Positions 15,687 to 25,805 are shown, numbered from the stretch's first letter. The stretch: DNA of 64,000 nt from DATLCF01 sp035526505 (GCA_035526505.1 DATLCF010000001.1:124001-188000), one strand, 5' to 3'. Notes: a model not told the origin generated them from the letters alone. A program made the numbers and translations.

Positions 15687-16844
15687 ATGGCAACATACAA
15701 GGTTATCCAGGATATTGAGGCCGAGGACAAACTGATTGGGCCTTTGAGCTTCCGGCAGTTTGTATATGCCGGCATTTGCGCGCTGTGTTTATACCTAAGC
15801 TTTTTGCTCATTAGCAAAGGCGCGGCATTCGTAGCAGTGGTATTTTTGCCCGTTATATTACTGAGCGGCTTTTTTGCTTTCCCATGGGGCAGGGACCAAC
15901 CAACCGAAGTTTGGGCACTAGCGCGTATTCGTTTTATGTTAAAACCCCGGCGGCGTATTTGGAACCAAAGTGGCGTCAAAGAGTTGGTAACTATTACCGC
16001 ACCCAAGCAGTTGGGAACAAATTATACGAATGGCTTAACCCAAACCGAGGTACAAAGCCGCCTGCGCGCCCTGGCCGATACCATTGACAGCCGCGGCTGG
16101 GTAGTCAAAAATGCCAATCTAAACCTGTACGGCCAACCTGAATTAGTTATGGGCGAACCGGCTTCCGATCGTCTGGTTGCTGTCGAAAGCCTGCCGCGGG
16201 GTGTATCCAATGTAGAGGTACTGCCATCCGACGACATGATGGACGAACACAACAGTCCGGTCGCCCGGCAGTTTGATTCCATGATACAGACCTCGGCCAA
16301 AAATCATCGCCAACAAATCTTAGACCGTCTGCAGGGCAAACAACTAAGCCCGTCGCCAGCCCAGCAGCAACAGCCGACGCCGGCGTCTAACAACACTGCC
16401 CCGGCCAATAATTACTGGTTCCTGAACCCGCCATCGCGCAGCGCAACCAGCGCACCGCAAGATGCCGTAACATTCAATGCGCAGGTTGTGGCACCTGGCG
16501 CGCAGGTCACAGGCCTGCCGGCGCCCATGCCGGGCACCCCCACCAGCGACGAAGAAGCGCTGCTGCAGCAGCTTGGTACACAACCGCAGCTGCAGGCGAA
16601 TCCCTATGGCCATTTACACACTGTTTTGCCCCTTTCGGCACAGCAGGCTAGGGCCGCCCAACAGCCGGTTGCGCCCCCGGTACAACCCACACTACCACCA
16701 GCCATACCTCCAGTGACACAGTCTCCGGCGCCTGCTATACTGGATCTTGCAAACAACGACGACCTTAACGTGGCGACCATCGCGCGCGAAGCACAAAAGC
16801 GCACCGAGCCGCCCCAAGACGAAGTGGTCATTTCACTACACTAA
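15687..16844 (+). CDS. PrgI-family T4SS protein (VirB3-like)
   Basis: 385 residues. The first 110 match the PrgI family of Gram-positive/CPR conjugation systems: MATYKVIQDIEAEDKLIGP, two closely spaced transmembrane helices (residues about 25-45 and 48-66), then the amphipathic RIRFMLKPRRRIW segment. PrgI is the counterpart of VirB3 and sits beside VirB4 in the inner membrane. Residues 110-210 are soluble; 210-385 form a long Gln/Pro/Ala-rich, low-complexity cytoplasmic tail that is unusually large for the family. It is immediately followed by the split virB4 genes, as expected. Confidence 0.85.
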   Translation: MATYKVIQDIEAEDKLIGPLSFRQFVYAGICALCLYLSFLLISKGAAFVAVVFLPVILLSGFFAFPWGRDQPTEVWALARIRFMLKPRRRIWNQSGVKELVTITAPKQLGTNYTNGLTQTEVQSRLRALADTIDSRGWVVKNANLNLYGQPELVMGEPASDRLVAVESLPRGVSNVEVLPSDDMMDEHNSPVARQFDSMIQTSAKNHRQQILDRLQGKQLSPSPAQQQQPTPASNNTAPANNYWFLNPPSRSATSAPQDAVTFNAQVVAPGAQVTGLPAPMPGTPTSDEEALLQQLGTQPQLQANPYGHLHTVLPLSAQQARAAQQPVAPPVQPTLPPAIPPVTQSPAPAILDLANNDDLNVATIAREAQKRTEPPQDEVVISLH

Positions 16845-16866
16845 TTACTTGCGTATATATAAGTTT

Positions 16867-17895
16867 ATGGAACCTTCTTCACCAAACCAACCGTACGCAG
16901 CCCCGGGGGCAGCACCGCCGCCCGGACAACCCCAGCCCGGCGCTGCCGGACCGGCTTTTGACCCCACAACTGTGGATGGGCACCAGTTTGCAACACCCGG
17001 CTATGCACCAGCCGCGGCTCCTTCTATGAATGCCGCACAAATGCAAGGGCAGGCCATGCCCGCCCAGCCAGGTGTCCCGCCGCAGCCGCAACAAGCCCCT
17101 GCCGGGGTAGGAGCACCCGTTACCGGCGGGGGTCCGGCACAACCAACCACCAGGCCGGTGCGTGCTGCCAATCCCAACAGCACTCAAAACAGCTTGCTGA
17201 TTGCCGAGATCCGCGATGGCATTGTTATTATGAGCGACGGTTCGTTCCGTTCGGTCATAATGGTTAAGTCAATTAACTTCGATCTTATGAGCCAAGCCGA
17301 ACAAGAAGCGGTTGAATACAGTTATCAGGGCTTCTTAAATTCGTTGTATTTCCCAATCCAAATATTCGTGCGCTCCCAAAAGGTCGACCTCCAACCCTAT
17401 GTCGAACGATTGGACAAAATCCGCACCGAGCACGAAAATATGCTGCTAGCCTTGTTAATGGAAGACTACATTGCCTACATCGACGCCCTGGCCCAACAAA
17501 CCAATATTATGGACAAAATGTTCTACATTATTATTCCGTACTTCCCGCACGTTGCTGTGCAAAAGGCTCTTACCCAAAGCAAAACTTTCTTTACCGGCAT
17601 CATGGGGCTGCTCAATAACAAAGATCAGCACGTGGTTATTAACGAAGCAGATCTGGAAACTGCCAAAAATGAGCTGCGCAACCGCGTACAGGTAATTTTA
17701 AGCGGCTTATTGCAATGCGGCGTGCAAGCGCTGCCGCTGGATACCCAGGAACTTATCGAACTGTACTACGACACCTACAATCCCGACACGGCTACCCGCC
17801 AACAGCTCAAAAACTTTAACGACCTAAACGCCGACGTTATCCGCAAAGGCGCAGGGCGGGTACCGCAAGCTCACTTGCAAAGGGAGTTAGGGTAA
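16867..17895 (+). CDS. VirB4 N-terminal domain protein (split VirB4)
   Basis: 342 residues. Residues 1-105 are Pro/Gln/Ala/Gly-rich and probably disordered. The rest resembles the N-terminal domain of VirB4/TraC ATPases (IRDGIVIMSDGSFRSVIMVK, then SQAEQEAVEYSYQGFLNSL and FPIQIFVRSQKVDL). No Walker motifs are present; these are in the next gene, whose ATG overlaps this stop by one base (TAATG). The start at 16867 follows a TATATA box by 7 nt; an in-frame ATG at 16747 lies inside the PrgI gene and is rejected. It is likely an assembly or membrane-contact subunit working with the ATPase half. Confidence 0.8.
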   Translation: MEPSSPNQPYAAPGAAPPPGQPQPGAAGPAFDPTTVDGHQFATPGYAPAAAPSMNAAQMQGQAMPAQPGVPPQPQQAPAGVGAPVTGGGPAQPTTRPVRAANPNSTQNSLLIAEIRDGIVIMSDGSFRSVIMVKSINFDLMSQAEQEAVEYSYQGFLNSLYFPIQIFVRSQKVDLQPYVERLDKIRTEHENMLLALLMEDYIAYIDALAQQTNIMDKMFYIIIPYFPHVAVQKALTQSKTFFTGIMGLLNNKDQHVVINEADLETAKNELRNRVQVILSGLLQCGVQALPLDTQELIELYYDTYNPDTATRQQLKNFNDLNADVIRKGAGRVPQAHLQRELG

Positions 17896-19790
17896 TGGCA
17901 CGCAAACAAAAGATGGATGCAGTGGGATTGGCACAGGCCCAACAGCAACGTGAGCAGCAAGAAGTTAGTGCGGCGTTCCAAAAAGGCATTACGGCGCTGC
18001 GCGACTTTATCGCCCCCAGCTCGCTGGAATTCAACAGCGCATTTTTCCAGCTGGGCACCCGGCTAGCGCGCACCTATTATGTCTACGGATACCCCCGGCA
18101 GTTATACACCGGCTGGCTCAGCCCTGTGATTAACCTGGACGAGGTCATGGACGTTTCGATGTTTATCTATCCGGTCGAAAGCCAGGTAGTGCTGGAAAAC
18201 CTGCGCAAAAAAGTTACCCAGCTAGAAGCTGGTATTCAGATAGACAGCGAAAAGGGGCGGGTACGCGACCCGCAAAAACAAGCCGCTATTTTGGACGCCG
18301 AAGAAATGCGCGACAAACTGCAGGTGGGCGAAGAGCGCTTCTTCCGTTTTGGTTTTTACTTTACCTTGTATGCCAACAGTCAGGACGAGCTGGAATTTGT
18401 TAGTCACAAAGTAGAATCACTGCTGGGCCAACAACTTATTTACTCCAAACCAGCCAGCTCACAGCAAGAGCAAGGGTTCAATAGTACGGTGCCGCAGCTT
18501 ATGGACCAGCTGCAAATCCGCCGCAATATGTCCACTGGCGCCATTAGCACCAGTTTTCCATTCACTAGCGCCGACCTCAGCCAGGATAACGGCATTTTGT
18601 ATGGTATTAACATGCACAACTCCGGCCTGGTTATTTTTGACCGCTTTAGTTTGGAAAACGGCAACTCGGTGGTGTTTGCCAAGTCCGGTGCGGGCAAGTC
18701 GTTTGCCGTTAAGCTAGAAGCCCTGCGTTCCATGATGATGGGTACCGAGATATTCATTATCGACCCCGAAAACGAATACGAGCGTATGTGCGATGCCGTA
18801 GCCGGTGCCTATGTTCGCTTGAGCCTTAATTCGCCCACCCGCATTAATCCGTTCGACTTGCCGCGCGTGGTAGATAACGAAGAGGCCGACAACGCGCTGC
18901 GCAGTAACCTTATTACCCTACACGGTCTGTTCCGCCTCATGATGGGCGGCGCCCAGGCACAGGTGCAGGGCCTTAGCGCAGCCCCGGCACTCAGCCCGGT
19001 GGAAGAAGCCGACCTGGATGCGGCATTAATCGAAACCTATGCCAAAGCCGGCATTACCAACGACCCGCTGACGCACACCGGCGTCCCGCCCACCATTGCC
19101 GACCTGTACGACACACTGCTGCACATGGGCGGTACCGGCCCGCAGCTGGCCCAGCGCCTGCGCAAATACACGAGCGGCACGTTCGCCGGCATCTTTAGCC
19201 AGCAAAGTAATATTAATATCAACAACCCATTAGTGGTGTTTAACATCCGCGACCTGGAAGACGAACTGCGCCCGGTAGCCATGTATATCGTACTGAACTA
19301 TATCTGGAACAAGACCAAAACCGACCGACGGCGGCGCCTGCTGATTATTGACGAGGCCTGGCAGCTTATGAAATACGAGGACTCGGCCAACTTTATGTTC
19401 AGCCTTGCCAAGCGAGCGCGCAAATACAACCTGGGCATTACCACTATCACCCAGGACGTTGAAGACTTTATGGGCAGTCGCATGGGCCGGGCCATTGTAG
19501 CCAACGCCAGCATGCAATTCCTGCTCAAGCAAAGCCCCTCAGCTGTCGATGTTTTGAGTGACGTATTCAAGCTAACCAGCGAAGAGAAAAAACGCCTCAG
19601 TCAATTTCCGGTGGGGCAGGGCCTGTTCTTTGCCGGTCAAAGCCACGTGCATGTACAAGTAGTGGCCAGCCCGACCGAAACCGGCCTGATCACCACCAAC
19701 CCCCAACAAGTCCAACAGATGCAGCAGGGCGATATGACCCAACCCCAAGGTACAATCGACCTTTCCAACCAACTACGTCCGGGAGTATAG
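17895..19790 (+). CDS. virB4: VirB4-type T4SS ATPase (C-terminal half)
   Basis: 631 residues. Walker A FAKSGAGKS (residues about 261-269) and Walker B LLIIDEAWQLM (about 482-492) define a VirB4/TraC-family P-loop ATPase. The HerA/FtsK-like core also shows ITQDVEDF and the arginine-containing FMLSLAKRARKY-type segment. VirB4 energises pilus assembly and substrate transfer at the inner membrane. The N-terminal family domain is encoded by the overlapping upstream gene, so the usual single polypeptide is split. It is followed by the M23 gene with 18 bp between. Confidence 0.93.
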   Translation: MARKQKMDAVGLAQAQQQREQQEVSAAFQKGITALRDFIAPSSLEFNSAFFQLGTRLARTYYVYGYPRQLYTGWLSPVINLDEVMDVSMFIYPVESQVVLENLRKKVTQLEAGIQIDSEKGRVRDPQKQAAILDAEEMRDKLQVGEERFFRFGFYFTLYANSQDELEFVSHKVESLLGQQLIYSKPASSQQEQGFNSTVPQLMDQLQIRRNMSTGAISTSFPFTSADLSQDNGILYGINMHNSGLVIFDRFSLENGNSVVFAKSGAGKSFAVKLEALRSMMMGTEIFIIDPENEYERMCDAVAGAYVRLSLNSPTRINPFDLPRVVDNEEADNALRSNLITLHGLFRLMMGGAQAQVQGLSAAPALSPVEEADLDAALIETYAKAGITNDPLTHTGVPPTIADLYDTLLHMGGTGPQLAQRLRKYTSGTFAGIFSQQSNININNPLVVFNIRDLEDELRPVAMYIVLNYIWNKTKTDRRRRLLIIDEAWQLMKYEDSANFMFSLAKRARKYNLGITTITQDVEDFMGSRMGRAIVANASMQFLLKQSPSAVDVLSDVFKLTSEEKKRLSQFPVGQGLFFAGQSHVHVQVVASPTETGLITTNPQQVQQMQQGDMTQPQGTIDLSNQLRPGV

Positions 19791-19808
19791 TAGGGTCAAA
19801 GGTAAACC

Positions 19809-22800
19809 ATGGCGACATACGACGACGAGCAAACAGACGACACCGACCAGCCGCAACACACTCCTGGTAGCAATCCTGCGGAGAAACACAATAAAAAAAC
19901 GACTACAGAAAATCTGAGACAAGCAGAAGATAGTGGTGGAGCAGCGGACGATGGCGACAACGATGCCGCCGCCCCGGAATCGAACGGCCTTTTTACACCG
20001 GATGAGCCAACCGCTCGCGGGACTTCTAAAAGACTCGTTAGCGTTTTTCGGGGTGCCAGCAAGCGCGATAAAGCTCTTTTTCTGGCTGGCAGTGGCGCAA
20101 GTATTGGGCTAGCTGCTGTTTTACTGATAGGGCTGGGCGGCTTCCTTAAGTTCTTCCAGCTGGACCACCTGATGAGCAATATCGAAAAAAAAGCCTTTAT
20201 CCGCTATCAGGTAGACATGAACGGCCGTTCGTCCAAATGGATCAACGCCTATCTAAAACTACGTTTGGGCGAAATTGAAGACCCCAATCTCGCACCAAAA
20301 GACCGTGATAACATTTTGTTTCGTTCCAATCGAGTTGACAACAACAACCTATTGACCGACTGGTACAAAACCCTGCGTGCCACCAAGTTCGAAAATGAAG
20401 TATTCGAAAAAGAGGGTATTAAGTTTACCAGTGTTGCGCATCGGGTTAATGGTGCTGTGGTATTCCGGCCGGCCGTAATTACTATTAATGACAAACCTAT
20501 AAAACTCAATCTTACTACGGCTGAGATAAACGCCATTGATAATGGCGATGTTAATGGCTTTAATGGCCGGCTAAACGATTTTATCGATGTAACAGCCTTT
20601 AAAAACGACAAAGAAGGCCGGGCCGCCATTGCCTCGGTTACCAAACGCTGGTATCCGCATTGGTACCAAGCCCACAAACGATATATGCTGCGTAAATCAA
20701 TCCAAAATATGACCGGTATTCGCAGTTGGCGCTTCTTTGAAAAAACGCGCGATAAAGCCCACGAAGGCTTTGTGGCCACGCGAAATAAGATTCTTATAAA
20801 AGCCTTGCCAGAGGATACAAAGAGCGGCAAATGGGTACAATGCCTGCTAGGTATTGCCGATTGCCGCAATGTTACCAAAGACCCGAACAACCCGGTCAAC
20901 CGGTCGTCCAGTGCTGTGTTGTCCGAAAATTGTGACGCTCAATCTACGAATCCGGCTTGTAAAACCGGCAAAACCGATGCGAACGGCCTGGACGTTAATA
21001 ACGACGGAAGCGCCGAAGCGGGGGTAGCAGACGGTGTAGCCAGTGCAGGGGCAGAGGAGGATCTTACCAAAAGCCTTACCAACAAAATATTAAGCCAGGT
21101 GCTTAAAAAGCTCAATGCAGCCACAGGCGTACTTTCTGTACTGGACACCCTGAACAAGATTAACGAAAATATCAAAAAAGGCGCCCTAAGCAATATGGTT
21201 TATATAGCCAGAGCCACACAGGCTATGGGGGTATATACCGTGTACAACATAATGCGCGATCAAATACGCACCGGCGATCAAGTAACCTCGGCCGAGGTTA
21301 ATGACGCCATGGAGTCGGTTAATAATGCCGGCAGCAGCCAGGCCTTCCGCGATGTTATCAACCCAGCCAAAACTACGGCCGCTACCGGCGCCACGGCTTC
21401 GGCCGCCGATTTTGCCCCAGCCAAAAATCGCGCCGAATATTGCAGCTCGCTCCATCAGGAAGCTATGCTATTGCCGCAAAACAAGGATAAAGCCGAGCAT
21501 GAGTTCCATTTCTTGTGCGCCTCGGAAAAAATAGGTGATGCACAGCTGGCAACCAACATCGAAAACGGATGGAAACAGTCCATAGGCGCTGTCTTGTTCC
21601 CCATATTAGAAGTCTATAACCGATCGGGTCTAGGCATCGTAAACAGCTGGTTCAATGCCGTGGTGGATGCAACTTTCGGCAAAGCCATGTCTGCCATAAC
21701 CAATAGCATTCTGTCCGGACTTGGTCTGCAGGATAATGTAAAAGATCTTATGGCATGGTTGATGACCAAGGCCGCGGCCATATTGGGTGCGGGTCCACAG
21801 CTGCCTACCAGGGCGCCGGGGGGAATGATTGTCAATCATATTCTAATGGGGGCCTCCGCCAGTTCTGAGTTTGGGCTTCGCGCCCTGGGCGCAGCCGCTA
21901 CCAACCCCCAGACGGCCGCAATGGCTAACCAGAATGTCATAGCCTATCAGACCCAGCAAAACGCCTCTATGAGTTTTAGCGAAAAATACCTGTCGCTATC
22001 CAACCCGGAGTCTTCCGCAAGCCAAAGTCTATTTGCCTTTACTGATGGCAGCAATAACTTTACCGTGGCTTCCATGTTTGGCAAAATGTTGTCCATGCCA
22101 GGCACCTTACTGCACAGCAATGCCAAGGCTGCAACCACCGAAGATCCGTATGCCGCAGCCAAATTTGGCGGGGTCGACACCTATGACTTCCCCGGTGAAT
22201 GCCTTAATGTCGACCCATTAACTATGACTCCGGAATCCAGCACGAATGCCGACGATTTGGGCCTTATACCAGCTAGTGAACTCACCTGGGATCTGATAAG
22301 CAATGGTGATACCTTTAACGACCGGTTATTCCAAAATAATCCTGACCCGGAAAAAACCAACAAAGTATGGAACTGTGCCATTCTGGATTCCGCGGTGCGG
22401 GGCTCTATGGCTGCACCATTCACCAGCGATCTATTAGGTCCTAATGCACTTACTAATGGTGGCACCAGCACCGGCTCGACTCCGGCGGAGACGCCGGACG
22501 CCACTGGTTGGGCATGGCCAATTAACAAAAACGATTACAAAGGCATTAGCCAATGCTGGAATGCAGCGCGTAGCGGCGGGCATCACGCCGGTATTGACAT
22601 CCCCGTTTCCAATAAGCCAGTCTATGCTGCAAACAGCGGTACCGTAGCAGTAACGGGCTATGACGGTGCGGCTGGCAATTACATGATCATTCGCCACCCT
22701 GGTGCAGGCGGCGGTTCGGACCTGTGGTCGACATATGAACACTTAAGTTCTATGCGTGTCAAAAAAGGTGACAGCGTTACTGCCGGCCAGCAGATAGGAG

Positions 22801-22949
22801 TATCTGGCAATACCGGCAACAGTACCGGCCCACACTTGCACTTTGGGGTTGCCGTGCGGGAAACGTTGGGCAGTTATAGTGACAACTCCCAAACACGCAA
22901 TCCGCTAAGCTACTTGCCTAAAGACGGAAGGGACACCAGCGGATGCTAA
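19809..22949 (+). CDS. T4SS-linked bitopic protein with C-terminal M23 peptidase
   Basis: 1046 residues. An acidic disordered N-terminus (1-80, cytoplasmic) is followed by one transmembrane helix (about 92-118), a long extracytoplasmic region with helical and low-complexity parts and several Cys (about 120-905), and a C-terminal M23/LytM endopeptidase domain. The zinc ligands are visible: HAGIDIP (His926, Asp930) and HLHFG (His1009, His1011). M23 enzymes cleave peptidoglycan cross-links. Here the enzyme would open a path through the wall for the secretion apparatus, and the long middle part may span the wall or form a VirB8/scaffold-like element (inference). It overlaps the next gene by 7 bp. 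Confidence 0.88.
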   Translation: MATYDDEQTDDTDQPQHTPGSNPAEKHNKKTTTENLRQAEDSGGAADDGDNDAAAPESNGLFTPDEPTARGTSKRLVSVFRGASKRDKALFLAGSGASIGLAAVLLIGLGGFLKFFQLDHLMSNIEKKAFIRYQVDMNGRSSKWINAYLKLRLGEIEDPNLAPKDRDNILFRSNRVDNNNLLTDWYKTLRATKFENEVFEKEGIKFTSVAHRVNGAVVFRPAVITINDKPIKLNLTTAEINAIDNGDVNGFNGRLNDFIDVTAFKNDKEGRAAIASVTKRWYPHWYQAHKRYMLRKSIQNMTGIRSWRFFEKTRDKAHEGFVATRNKILIKALPEDTKSGKWVQCLLGIADCRNVTKDPNNPVNRSSSAVLSENCDAQSTNPACKTGKTDANGLDVNNDGSAEAGVADGVASAGAEEDLTKSLTNKILSQVLKKLNAATGVLSVLDTLNKINENIKKGALSNMVYIARATQAMGVYTVYNIMRDQIRTGDQVTSAEVNDAMESVNNAGSSQAFRDVINPAKTTAATGATASAADFAPAKNRAEYCSSLHQEAMLLPQNKDKAEHEFHFLCASEKIGDAQLATNIENGWKQSIGAVLFPILEVYNRSGLGIVNSWFNAVVDATFGKAMSAITNSILSGLGLQDNVKDLMAWLMTKAAAILGAGPQLPTRAPGGMIVNHILMGASASSEFGLRALGAAATNPQTAAMANQNVIAYQTQQNASMSFSEKYLSLSNPESSASQSLFAFTDGSNNFTVASMFGKMLSMPGTLLHSNAKAATTEDPYAAAKFGGVDTYDFPGECLNVDPLTMTPESSTNADDLGLIPASELTWDLISNGDTFNDRLFQNNPDPEKTNKVWNCAILDSAVRGSMAAPFTSDLLGPNALTNGGTSTGSTPAETPDATGWAWPINKNDYKGISQCWNAARSGGHHAGIDIPVSNKPVYAANSGTVAVTGYDGAAGNYMIIRHPGAGGGSDLWSTYEHLSSMRVKKGDSVTAGQQIGVSGNTGNSTGPHLHFGVAVRETLGSYSDNSQTRNPLSYLPKDGRDTSGC

Positions 22950-24319
22950 GTATGCACACGATAACCAGATATATCCGGCGCACACTGCTGTTATCTGTTG
23001 CAAGTTTATTCGTACTAACACCGGTAGCCAGCGCAGCAACACCGGCTACCGATTACGATAAGAAGGCCATCTATGGTGCTTCGCCTTTTTATGATCCCAA
23101 TTACTGTGGGCCTTCCGGCAATAGCACTAATACAGGCGGCAACAGCTCCATACCATACAAGCTGCCAGCCAGCACAGGCGAAACCGGCCGCGAAGAATCT
23201 ATAGATGCCAGTGGCCGGGTACCAAGCACGGGCGAAAAGGTCTCGTTTGCCAAATATGCCTCGCTTGGCCAGGCCTACCGCGACTACTACATTACTATGC
23301 GCTGGACATTTGCATCGTGGAGTTGGGATGGCCACAGCAAAATCGTTGACAGCAAGCAACTGGATTGGTTTACCAGCGGTTCCAAGCCGCGCCTGGTACT
23401 GGTAACAAACCCTCGCACCCATAAGAGTATTGTTGCTGCTGCCCTAGAAAGCGGCCCGGGACCATCGGTAGGCACCCAATGGCGAGCCGATCACGGTAAT
23501 AAGTCATCACCCGCACCCCCTTACTGGCAGGGATATCAAGTGGGTACACCCAATGGATATGACGGTTTGGTAAGTGGTTTTCCGCCTACCGCCCTGGACG
23601 CATTAGGGGCAACAACTGGTTATAGTAGCGATAAAAATCCCGACAAGCTTACCTATCAATGGGCTTCTGACCAAGACGCCATGCCAGGGCCAACCAACGA
23701 AGTGGCTGCGGCCCAAGCAGATGGCAGTACCTGCGGCACGAGCGGCACCAATGCGGGAGCAAACGGCTGGGATCTTACCGGTACCCACGCCATGGTTACA
23801 TACGAGCAATACGATCCTAAATATGCCACCCATCCCTTTGGCAACGGTAATATTAAGGACTGTGGCTGTGGCCCTACGTCTATGGCTATGGCCATTGCCA
23901 CCCTTACGGGCGATAAAAGCGTCACCCCGTCAACCGTGGCAGACTACTATGACACACATGGAGGTAGTACCGGCTGTGGCAGCACCTGGAACTGGGCAGT
24001 CCTCGGCAATAAATGGGATATCCACGTTGAAAATATTGGCACCAACCTGGAACAAGCCCGGCAAACAATAAAGGGCGGCGGCCTAGTGTTGGTTTCCTAT
24101 ACAGGACCTCCGTTCCAAGGAAGTAATGGTGGTCATATTTTTCTTATCCGTGCCGTAACAACGGATGGTAACTTCTATATCGCCAACCCGTTGGGCCATT
24201 ATGCCGGAGCACGTTGGGCGGACCAAAACACTACCGTGTGGGATGCAAAATATTTCTCTACCCAACAGAACGACAAGGGTGGTTTCTTGAAAAATATGTG
24301 GGCTATTACTAAAAAGTAG
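22943..24319 (+). CDS. Secreted C39-like cysteine peptidase of the T4SS locus
   Basis: 458 residues with a signal peptide (residues about 1-33, ending ASAAT). The middle region (35-280) is Gly/Ser/Tyr-rich. The C-terminal 170 residues resemble a C39-like papain-fold peptidase: CGCGPTSMAMAIATL (Cys307/309), GGHIFLIRAV (His398) and IANPLG (Asn415). The likely role is cleavage of peptidoglycan peptides or proteins on the outside, a second wall-active enzyme next to the M23 gene. The start may be ATG 22943 (overlapping the previous stop) or ATG 22952. Confidence 0.85.
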   Translation: MLSMHTITRYIRRTLLLSVASLFVLTPVASAATPATDYDKKAIYGASPFYDPNYCGPSGNSTNTGGNSSIPYKLPASTGETGREESIDASGRVPSTGEKVSFAKYASLGQAYRDYYITMRWTFASWSWDGHSKIVDSKQLDWFTSGSKPRLVLVTNPRTHKSIVAAALESGPGPSVGTQWRADHGNKSSPAPPYWQGYQVGTPNGYDGLVSGFPPTALDALGATTGYSSDKNPDKLTYQWASDQDAMPGPTNEVAAAQADGSTCGTSGTNAGANGWDLTGTHAMVTYEQYDPKYATHPFGNGNIKDCGCGPTSMAMAIATLTGDKSVTPSTVADYYDTHGGSTGCGSTWNWAVLGNKWDIHVENIGTNLEQARQTIKGGGLVLVSYTGPPFQGSNGGHIFLIRAVTTDGNFYIANPLGHYAGARWADQNTTVWDAKYFSTQQNDKGGFLKNMWAITKK

Positions 24320-24329
24320 GGGGCAGGCA

Positions 24330-24758
24330 ATGGATCTGAAATCAAAAAAGAAGCTGCTTATCATCCTAGCTATCGTTGTGGTGGCGCTTATAGCATCTTT
24401 GCTTTTTATAAAGCACCAAGACAACCAAAAAGGAAAGGCCACCCAAACTGGCGGCGACTATAGCCCGGTTAAAACCCAGGTGGTATTCCACGACTCCAAT
24501 AAGCTGTACGAGGCCCTGCGTAGCGACGAAATCGACACTTTGCGAGCCAAACTAGCCGATCAACTCCAAAATAAGTACGGCGAGGGTACCTACGATGTCC
24601 AGGTGGTTGATGACAAATTAAACTATACACCGAGCGAAAGCGGTATACCCCCCTCGTTCAGTCTCACTATTACCGTAGATGACAAGCCGACAAAGTTCCA
24701 GGTTGACGTTGACATGTCTAGTGGCAAACCGGTATTTACTATCAAGTCAGAGACGTAG
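24330..24758 (+). CDS. Small membrane-anchored protein, end of T4SS operon
   Basis: 142 residues, not recognised. A lysine-rich start (MDLKSKKK) and one hydrophobic helix (residues 9-27) anchor about 115 extracytoplasmic residues rich in Lys, Asp and Gln, with a beta-strand-rich C-terminus (SFSLTITVDDKPTKFQVDVDMSSGK). The spacing (11 bp) and a GGGGGCAGG ribosome site place it in the T4SS run. It converges on recF with no intergenic space. It may be an accessory wall or channel protein. Confidence 0.65.
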   Translation: MDLKSKKKLLIILAIVVVALIASLLFIKHQDNQKGKATQTGGDYSPVKTQVVFHDSNKLYEALRSDEIDTLRAKLADQLQNKYGEGTYDVQVVDDKLNYTPSESGIPPSFSLTITVDDKPTKFQVDVDMSSGKPVFTIKSET

Positions 24759-25805
24759 CTAACGGGAAACCGAAATACTATTGCTGGTGCTAAAATGCTG
24801 GGCTACAACGTCGGCATCCGTGGTGGTAATGAATGTTTGGTATGGCTGCACAAAACGGGTAAGGGCTTGGCGGCGCTTGCTATCCAACTCGCTAAATACA
24901 TCATCCAGCAGCAGCATAGGCTTGGCACCACGCACGGTTTCTAGCTGGCGCAGTTCCAGTAATTTGAGTGCCAGTACCAGTGTGCGGGTTTCGCCGCGCG
25001 AGGCAGCCTCCTGAGCCGGATGGCCGTCTATATATACCGCAAGATCGTCGCGGTGCGGGCCATAGGCGGTAAAACCGCGCAATACATCCAGATCGGTGCT
25101 GTGCTCCAGCTTGCGTAGCAGTTCGCTTTCGTAGTTATCGGGGCTAAAGCGCGAGACATACTGCAGATCGATACTGTTGGCCTGGTTGGCAATATTGCCA
25201 TAAAGCTCGCTTATTTGCTGGTTAAACTGCGTAACCAAATCGTGCCGCAGCCGGGCAATTCGACCACCCAGTTCGCTTAAACGCACATTCCATACAAATA
25301 GCTGCTCGTGCAAGTCGCGCGGATTTTTTTTGAGCAGACTATTGCGTTGGGACACCACCCGTCGGTAGTGGCGACGGGTAGCACCAAAGGTGGGTTCAGT
25401 TTGTTCAATTAAGTCATCCAAAAAATTCCGGCGTAGTTCCGGCGAGCTGCTTAACAGCAGCAAGTGGTTTGGTTCAAACAATACCACTGGCAGTATTTTG
25501 GACTGATGCAGGCGGGCCAGCGGCTGCCCATCAATCTCAAATGACTTGCTGCCCGCCTGCAGCTTTACTACGCGGCTGTGCGTGGGCGTATGTACGTCCA
25601 GGCGGGCCCACGATGCCCCAAACCGCACCAGCTCTGCATCTTTCGCACGATACGAACCACCCCGGCTGGCGACCAACACTGCTTCCAATAAATTCGTCTT
25701 GCCGCTAGCATTGGGGCCCACAATAATATTCACACCGGGCGCAAATTCAAATAACGAATCATCATACGATCGAAAGTGTTGTAGTCTAATATCGGTAATA
25801 GCCAT
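24759..25805 (-). CDS. recF: DNA replication and repair protein RecF
   Basis: 348 residues. An SMC-like ABC ATPase that helps load RecA at gaps. Walker A is IIVGPNASGKTNLLEAV (residues about 28-44), the ABC signature appears as EAASRGETRTLVLALKLLEL and Walker B as PMLLLDDVFSELD, followed by the D-loop. Length is normal (about 350-370 in the family). It is on the same strand as dnaN, but a four-helix-bundle gene is interposed, breaking the classic dnaN-recF adjacency. Confidence 0.96.
   Translation of the reverse strand: MAITDIRLQHFRSYDDSLFEFAPGVNIIVGPNASGKTNLLEAVLVASRGGSYRAKDAELVRFGASWARLDVHTPTHSRVVKLQAGSKSFEIDGQPLARLHQSKILPVVLFEPNHLLLLSSSPELRRNFLDDLIEQTEPTFGATRRHYRRVVSQRNSLLKKNPRDLHEQLFVWNVRLSELGGRIARLRHDLVTQFNQQISELYGNIANQANSIDLQYVSRFSPDNYESELLRKLEHSTDLDVLRGFTAYGPHRDDLAVYIDGHPAQEAASRGETRTLVLALKLLELRQLETVRGAKPMLLLDDVFSELDSKRRQALTRFVQPYQTFITTTDADVVAQHFSTSNSISVSR

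Noticed and set aside
16747..16866. Upstream ATG at 16747 for the VirB4 N-terminal gene
   Set aside because: It lies inside the PrgI gene in another frame; MEPSSPNQ at 16867 follows the -10 and the PrgI stop.
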